Positions 60,048-64,000 of a DNA stretch of 64,000 nt are shown piece after piece. Within the stretch, counting starts at the first letter, position 1; each line of letters starts with the position of its first letter. The translations under genes were made by a program, and so were the position numbers. This DNA is from JAEYOM01 sp036260935 (GTDB lineage Bacteria; Bacillota; Clostridia; Acetivibrionales; DTU013): contig DATALQ010000037.1 of assembly GCA_036260935.1 (NCBI GenBank), forward strand, positions 1-64,000. Direction: 5' to 3'. The notes beneath the pieces are model-generated. The model ran no database searches. It had not been told where the DNA came from and saw only the letters and a program-made list of their open reading frames with translations.

Positions 60048-60359
60048 TTAATCTTTAAATAATACTTTCATATAATCCCGTCCACCATACAATATTCTGA
60101 TTACATAAATAGCTTCATCCTCATACCTGTAAAATATCAGGTAATTGTCACATACAAGGAATCGATAATCTGTTTGAATATCGATAACCGCGGATAAGGA
60201 AGCGCCCATACCGGGATATTCCAATAATCCGCGAATTCTTTCTGTTATTTTTGTTGTTAAATTTACAGCAGCTTGTGGACTGGAAAGCTCCTGAGAAATG
60301 TAATTTTTTATTCCCACCAAATCATTTGCAGCCTCAGGTGAAATCTTCAGTGTATTCAT
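60048..60359 (-). CDS. RelE/ParE-family toxin
   Basis: 103 residues with the RelE/ParE fold pattern: ISPEAANDLVGIKNYISQEL, YPGMGASL, YRFLVCDNYLIFYRYEDE and IRILYGGRDYMKVL. Members either cleave mRNA on the ribosome or poison gyrase; the type is not decided by sequence. It follows its antitoxin with one base between stop and start. Confidence 0.93.
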   Translation of the reverse strand: MNTLKISPEAANDLVGIKNYISQELSSPQAAVNLTTKITERIRGLLEYPGMGASLSAVIDIQTDYRFLVCDNYLIFYRYEDEAIYVIRILYGGRDYMKVLFKD

Positions 60360-60360
60360 C

Positions 60361-60606
60361 CTATATCCCCAGCTCTGCTTCCACTTCCTCTATAGTCATC
60401 CATCCCTTTTCTTTTCCAGCCTGCTCTCCTTGAGCGAGTTTTGACAACAGCTTTAAAGAAGCCTTTAGTTTTTCATACTCATTTATGTCAATAATAGCAA
60501 ATTTTCCTCTGCCGTTTTTTGTTAAAAAAACCGGCTCGCCTACGGAAATATCACGCAGAACCTCATTATAATTTCTCAAATCAGATATTGGTTTAATATT
60601 AGGCAT
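60361..60606 (-). CDS. Phd/YefM-family antitoxin
   Basis: 81 residues: MPNIKPISDLRNYNEVLRDI and EPVFLTKNGRGKFAIIDINEYEKL form the Phd/YefM dimerisation and DNA-binding domain; the C-terminus (GWMTIEEVEAELGI) would wrap the toxin. AAGGAG lies 9 bp before ATG 60606. It probably represses its own promoter. Confidence 0.93.
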   Translation of the reverse strand: MPNIKPISDLRNYNEVLRDISVGEPVFLTKNGRGKFAIIDINEYEKLKASLKLLSKLAQGEQAGKEKGWMTIEEVEAELGI

Positions 60607-60755
60607 AAAAAGCAACTCCTTTCAGTGCTGTTATTATTATATCTATATTATTCGTAAAAAACAACAGCAGTGTTAAACGTTAACCAAACATAAACCCAAT
60701 AAGCATATCATCTCTACGTCGACGTCTAATCATTATGGTAATGATAATTTTCCTG

Positions 60756-60785
60756 TTGACTCGGACAACTCCTTAGTGCTAATAT
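60756..60785 (+). promoter_or_regulatory. Promoter candidate of the FMN riboswitch-ribU unit
   Basis: TTGACT (60756-60761) and TAATAT (60780-60785), 18-bp spacer, begin transcription about 20 bp before the riboswitch. The stretch 60607-60755 is AT-rich and holds the antitoxin promoter region; I see no gene in it. Confidence 0.5.
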
Positions 60786-60804
60786 ATTTCCATAAACTGA
60801 ATAC

Positions 60805-60925
60805 GATCTTCAGGGCAGGGTGAAAGTCCCTACCGGCGGTAATGCGGCGAAAGCCGTTAGCCCGCGAGCGAAAGCTGACCTGGTGAGATTCCGGGGCCGA
60901 CAGTAAAGTCTGGATGAAAGAAGAT
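60805..60925 (+). promoter_or_regulatory. FMN riboswitch (RFN element)
   Basis: All conserved RFN blocks are present in order: CTTCAGGGCAGGGTGAAAGT, CCTACCGGCGGTAATG, AGCCCGCGAGC, GACCTGGTGAGATTCCGGGG and CCGACAGTAAAGTCTGGATG, closed by ATCTTC/GAAGAT. It senses FMN. The terminator downstream indicates control by transcription attenuation of ribU. Confidence 0.98.
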
Positions 60926-60943
60926 GATGAATTTGTATTATAC

Positions 60944-60978
60944 ATTCCCTGGGATCATTCTCAGGGAATTTTTATTTT
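60944..60978 (+). terminator. Attenuator terminator of the FMN riboswitch
   Basis: ATTCCCTG/CAGGGAAT stem followed by TTTTTATTTT, between the aptamer and ribU. It would form when FMN is bound. Confidence 0.9.
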
Positions 60979-61032
60979 GCAGCCAAGTTCCAAAGAGGGA
61001 CTATGGCAGACATATTCAGGGGGGAATATAAA

Positions 61033-61569
61033 ATGAAAATGAATGTTAAAAAAATCGCAACCATGGGAGTTTTAGCAGCGCTGTCCATTGTAATTATGTT
61101 GCCGACACGTTTTCCAATCTTACCGGCGGCGCCTTATCTCAAGTATGATCCGGCAGATATCCCAATGCTTATCTGCGCGTTCCTGTTTGGACCCATTGCG
61201 GGTTTTGCTGTCACTGTAGTAGAAGCGACGCTCCAGACACTGCTGTTCGCTGAAGGCGGTTTATACGGGTGGCTTATGCATATAATTGCATCGGGTGCTT
61301 TTGTTCTTATCGCGGGGATTATATACAAAAACAAGCATGACCGTAAAGGCGCATTGATCGGTCTGGTTTGCGGCACACTTGCTATGACGCTTGTAATGAT
61401 CCCTGCCAACCTTGTAATAACGCCCATATATACCGGTACTAAAGTCGAGGATGTGGCAAATATACTGCTGCCTGCAATCATACCGTTCAACCTCATAAAA
61501 GCCGGCCTGAATTCCATAATTACATTCATCGTGTACAAGTCCATCAGCAAAGTCGTCAATAAAATATAG
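61033..61569 (+). CDS. ribU: Riboflavin ECF transporter S component
   Basis: 178 residues with five to six membrane helices. MKMNVKKIATMGVLAALSIV is the usual S-component start carrying the Ala-rich motif that docks to EcfT, and the loop FPILPAAPYLKYDPADIPML matches RibU proteins, as does NPxY-like spacing later in the protein. It binds riboflavin and works with the shared EcfAA'T module encoded elsewhere. The FMN riboswitch upstream confirms substrate. GGGGGG lies 8 bp before ATG 61033. Confidence 0.96.
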   Translation: MKMNVKKIATMGVLAALSIVIMLPTRFPILPAAPYLKYDPADIPMLICAFLFGPIAGFAVTVVEATLQTLLFAEGGLYGWLMHIIASGAFVLIAGIIYKNKHDRKGALIGLVCGTLAMTLVMIPANLVITPIYTGTKVEDVANILLPAIIPFNLIKAGLNSIITFIVYKSISKVVNKI

Positions 61570-61607
61570 TGGGGCAAACTGTTTTGTAGGAAATATACGG
61601 CATTATA

Positions 61608-61636
61608 TTGACAATATTCTAGAACTGTACTAGAAT
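61608..61636 (+). promoter_or_regulatory. Promoter with overlapping palindromic operator
   Basis: TTGACA (61608-61613), a 17-bp spacer and TAGAAT (61631-61636). An inverted repeat ATTCTAG/CTAGAAT with a 7-bp centre (61616-61636) covers the spacer and the -10 box, so a bound repressor would block transcription of the small HTH gene at 61714. Confidence 0.72.
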
Positions 61637-61713
61637 TGAATAAAAATGTAATATATTACCTAAGATGCTCATATGGAAATCTGCTGGTGTTAGGTTGTTT
61701 GGAGGAAAGTACA

Positions 61714-61923
61714 ATGGAAGTGAACAGGCAGAAGGTACATGACTTGATGAATACCAACTGCGCAGGTAATTACAACAGGTTTGCAAGAGAACTCGGAGTC
61801 GATCCGTCGCATCTTTACAGATACCTCAATACTGGTGTAGGCGGCGGCAAGAAGATATTGATGTCGGTAATGAAGTACTGCAAGGTCAACGGACTTGATT
61901 TCGACGAATATATAAGCATGTAG
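61714..61923 (+). CDS. Small HTH (XRE-like) protein
   Basis: 69 residues, essentially one helix-turn-helix domain: NYNRFARELGVDPSHLYRYL is the HTH core, with short flanks. It resembles XRE/phage-repressor-like DNA-binding proteins but is minimal. GGAGG lies 8 bp before ATG 61714; starts further upstream have no site. A palindrome over its promoter fits autoregulation. No gene is seen in 61924-62155. Confidence 0.82.
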   Translation: MEVNRQKVHDLMNTNCAGNYNRFARELGVDPSHLYRYLNTGVGGGKKILMSVMKYCKVNGLDFDEYISM

Positions 61924-62082
61924 CTGCTTATGCTCATTGATGTGTCCGTTAGGATGAATAAGTACAATCTTTAAAAGCAATCGAATTTGGCTGGATACTA
62001 CGGCCATGTTTTGGTTGCTATTTTGTTGCAATTTTTCATAACCATTCAGATCTATAATGAGGGACAGATTTGACGGTTTTTC

Positions 62083-62110
62083 TTGAGTATGGTAAATTAA
62101 GGACTATACT
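62083..62110 (+). promoter_or_regulatory. Possible promoter of the EamA-like gene
   Basis: TTGAGT (62083-62088) and TATACT (62105-62110), 16-bp spacer, about 45 bp before the start. Confidence 0.45.
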
Positions 62111-62155
62111 ATTGGCAGGTCGGATGATTTTTGCAGCTGATGTGAGGTCAAACCT

Positions 62156-62584
62156 ATGTTTATGTACATATTTTCCATAGTACTGATAGTGGCGTCAAAC
62201 ATACTTTATAATGTGTGCCAGAAATCAACGCCGCAGAGAGCCAACCCCTTTTCAGCATTGCTCGTGACATACCTTACCGCGGCATTTCTGACGCTTATAG
62301 CAATGCAGTTTTACAAGACGGATAAAGGGTTCTTTCAGTCGTTCAAGGACCTTAACTGGACCAGCATAGCTCTCGGTTTTTCGATAATCGGTCTGGAATT
62401 CGGCTATCTTATGGCTTACAGGGCAGGCTGGAACATAAGCGTCGGTTCACTCGTCGCAAATATAATCCTTGCTGTGATGCTGATACCGGTAGGGATACTG
62501 TTTTACAAGGAGGGCTTCGGCCTTAGCAAAATACTCGGTTCGGTGTTTTGCATAGCCGGGCTGATACTGATAAACAGGAAATAG
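62156..62584 (+). CDS. EamA-like half-size transporter
   Basis: 142 residues with four to five membrane helices in a single EamA repeat (IFSIVLIVASNILYNVCQKS ... ILAVMLIPVGILFYKEGFG ... ILGSVFCIAGLILINRK). Full DMT transporters carry two such repeats, so this should act as a dimer. Substrate unknown. GAGGT is about 8 bp before the ATG. The VanW gene follows after 55 bp. Confidence 0.85.
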   Translation: MFMYIFSIVLIVASNILYNVCQKSTPQRANPFSALLVTYLTAAFLTLIAMQFYKTDKGFFQSFKDLNWTSIALGFSIIGLEFGYLMAYRAGWNISVGSLVANIILAVMLIPVGILFYKEGFGLSKILGSVFCIAGLILINRK

Positions 62585-62639
62585 GAGCAGGGCAATACCG
62601 GGGAGCCCCGGTTAATAAATTCAGCTGGAGCGATTTGAT

Positions 62640-63527
62640 ATGGGAAAGACTCATATGCAAAATAGCGGCTCAGCGCCTGTAAAACGCAGCAAATTCAGGT
62701 TGATGGCGGGTAAGGCTTATTATACGCTATCGCGTTATGCGCTTTGGTATTTCGGAGGGTTCAGATTCGCACATGAAAGAAATCCGAAGTTACTTGATTA
62801 TTCTTACTTCTCGCATGAAACTCCTTTATTAAGGAAACTGAATAACCTGGATATGCAATACCAGTATAACAAGATAGTAAATCTAAAACTGGCGGCAAGC
62901 AGGCTTGACGGCATTTTGGTAAGGCCCGGCGAGGTTTTCAGCTACTGGAGACTTGTCGGAAAACCTTCCGCCAAAAAAGGATACGTACCCGGCATGATAC
63001 TGCATTGCGGCGCCTACAGGATGGGAGTCGGAGGAGGCCTGTGTCAGTTGTCCAACCTGGTCTACTGGATGACTCTTCACACACCGCTGACAGTAATTGA
63101 GCGATACCGCCATTCCTATGACGTCTTTCCCGATTCGAACCGTACGCAGCCGTTCGGAAGCGGTGCCACCTGCGTTTATCCTTACCGGGATCTAATGATA
63201 AGAAATGATACCGATACCGTATTCCAGCTTCATGTCAATGTCGGGGAGTCACATCTTGAAGGGCAGTGGCTGTCCGACAATCCTCCGGAATACAGATATG
63301 AAATAATTGAGAAGAGCCATCAAATCAAGGGTGAGTACTGGGGCGGATTCAGCAGGCACAATGAGCTTTATCGCGGAAAGTATACTGTAGCCGGAGAATT
63401 TTTGGGGGAAGAATATGTTGCGGAGAACCATGCGATTATGATGTACTCTCCCTTTTTACCCGGAGCCGGTGATAGGGCCGATGAAGGGTTCGGTAAAGGG
63501 GCCGATACAACGCAGCAGATTCGGTAA
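62640..63527 (+). CDS. VanW-family protein
   Basis: 295 residues with the VanW domain: LNNLDMQYQYNKIVNLKLAA, RPGEVFSYWRLVGKPSAKKG, MGVGGGLCQLSNLVYWMTLH and ERYRHSYDVFPDSNRTQPFG. VanW occurs in some vancomycin clusters but is not required for resistance, and chromosomal copies are widespread with unknown function. No vanHAX-type genes are here, so resistance should not be inferred. GGAG precedes the ATG. Confidence 0.93.
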   Translation: MGKTHMQNSGSAPVKRSKFRLMAGKAYYTLSRYALWYFGGFRFAHERNPKLLDYSYFSHETPLLRKLNNLDMQYQYNKIVNLKLAASRLDGILVRPGEVFSYWRLVGKPSAKKGYVPGMILHCGAYRMGVGGGLCQLSNLVYWMTLHTPLTVIERYRHSYDVFPDSNRTQPFGSGATCVYPYRDLMIRNDTDTVFQLHVNVGESHLEGQWLSDNPPEYRYEIIEKSHQIKGEYWGGFSRHNELYRGKYTVAGEFLGEEYVAENHAIMMYSPFLPGAGDRADEGFGKGADTTQQIR

Positions 63528-63585
63528 ATTCAGTAAGTTTATTTAATTCAATAAAACTGTCCGATCGGGGTTATCTGCCGGGTTA

Positions 63586-64000
63586 TCATTTGCGTCTGCT
63601 TTCCCACTCTTCCAGTAAGATACCGTAACGCAACTCGTTATCCCAGCGCCCGTCTTTAAATCTTTCTTTTCTTAGTTCGCCCTCTTTGAGCATACCGATT
63701 TTCTTCATGACATTTTCCGACCGGGGATTGTTGACGTTGCAGCTTGCGGCTACCTTATGCATATGGAGGTTGGTAAAACAAATATCGGTGAGGGTACTTG
63801 CGATTTCTGTTGCATACCCCTTTCCCCAGTACTTGGGGAGTAGGAAGTAGCCTATTTCGCCGAAATTTATTCTCGAGAAATGATAATTGACGAGTATACA
63901 GGAATATCCGATAAATTCATTGTTCGAAGACGAAAAAACTGCAAACTCGTACGAGTCTCTTTTGCCTGTATTGGCAGAATTTTTGATAACTTGACTGAAG
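63586..64000 (-). CDS. GNAT acetyltransferase (RimJ/RimL type), 5' end outside window
   Basis: The frame is open to the window end. At least 137 residues are visible, ending LEEWESRRK at the stop 63586-63588. INFGEIGYFLLPKYWGKGYA carries the acetyl-CoA motif, and NVNNPRSENVMKKIGMLKEG is the conserved segment of the Acetyltransf_3 (RimJ/RimL) group. It converges with the VanW gene; the 58-bp gap holds an AT-rich hairpin (near 63535-63560) that could terminate either gene. Confidence 0.9.
   Translation of the reverse strand, partial: FSQVIKNSANTGKRDSYEFAVFSSSNNEFIGYSCILVNYHFSRINFGEIGYFLLPKYWGKGYATEIASTLTDICFTNLHMHKVAASCNVNNPRSENVMKKIGMLKEGELRKERFKDGRWDNELRYGILLEEWESRRK

Noticed and set aside
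62640..63527. Vancomycin resistance locus
   Set aside because: VanW alone does not give resistance and no vanHAX or vanRS genes accompany it.

Overview
The window looks like chromosome of an anaerobic, Gram-positive, spore-former-related member of the Clostridia with moderate GC. I infer this from strong AGGAGG-type ribosome sites with frequent GTG/TTG starts, a FloA/NfeD pair, LytTR and YesM/YesN-type two-component systems, a SpoVB-like flippase, CtsR boxes, the alr-ndoAI-ndoA order, mrfAB, an FMN riboswitch-ribU unit, ferredoxin-type oxidoreductases and a GH9 glycosidase. I cannot name a species. There is no rRNA, IS element, CRISPR array or prophage; two tRNAs (Glu-UUC, Arg-CCG) are present.

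Layout. 0-8 kb: the end of a LytTR regulator, tRNA-Glu followed by a duplicated hairpin block, a beta-helix protein, a class-C-like serine hydrolase, then a co-directional set of histidine kinase, NfeD, FloA, a low-complexity protein and a second LytTR regulator. 8-13 kb: a YesM-type kinase, a YesN-type regulator that lacks its DNA-binding domain, and a lipoprotein solute-binding protein with no permeases. 13-22 kb (minus strand): glgB, three GNAT acetyltransferases, a lipoprotein subclass-B1 metallo-beta-lactamase homologue, small membrane proteins (one of 45 aa) and a GH9 enzyme without a signal peptide. 22-25 kb: a NifU-like scaffold protein paired with a GGGtGRT protein, and a GGDEF protein with a degenerate active site. 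25-31 kb: a TetR-controlled flavoprotein unit, tRNA-Arg, an MBL hydrolase and a MerR-controlled aldo/keto reductase unit. 31-40 kb: a Met-rich repeat protein divergent from a two-domain multicopper oxidase, a PilZ protein, dusB, mrfA-mrfB, a SpoVB-like flippase and a CtsR-controlled Hsp20. 40-48 kb: an exopolysaccharide cluster (glycosyltransferase, DUF4330, O-antigen ligase/polymerase, F420-dehydrogenase-beta-like ferredoxin protein, flippase, pyruvyl transferase). 48-55 kb: a coiled-coil protein, nnr, alr, the EndoA toxin-antitoxin pair and a membrane-anchored FAD protein. 54-59 kb (minus): a cell-envelope glycolipid/teichoic acid set (GT28 glycosyltransferase, CrtO-like acyltransferase, LtaS-like enzyme, TagA-like enzyme). 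59-64 kb: YitT, a RelE/Phd-type pair, the FMN riboswitch with ribU, a small HTH protein with its own operator, an EamA half-transporter, a VanW protein and a partial GNAT enzyme.

Two features recur. Several intergenic regions hold short degenerate tandem repeats (7, 12 and 16 bp). Two gaps (46654-46843, 55391-55583) hold long imperfect palindromes of about 190 bp that share sequence and look like one family. Many start codons below were moved to the start that has a well-spaced ribosome site.
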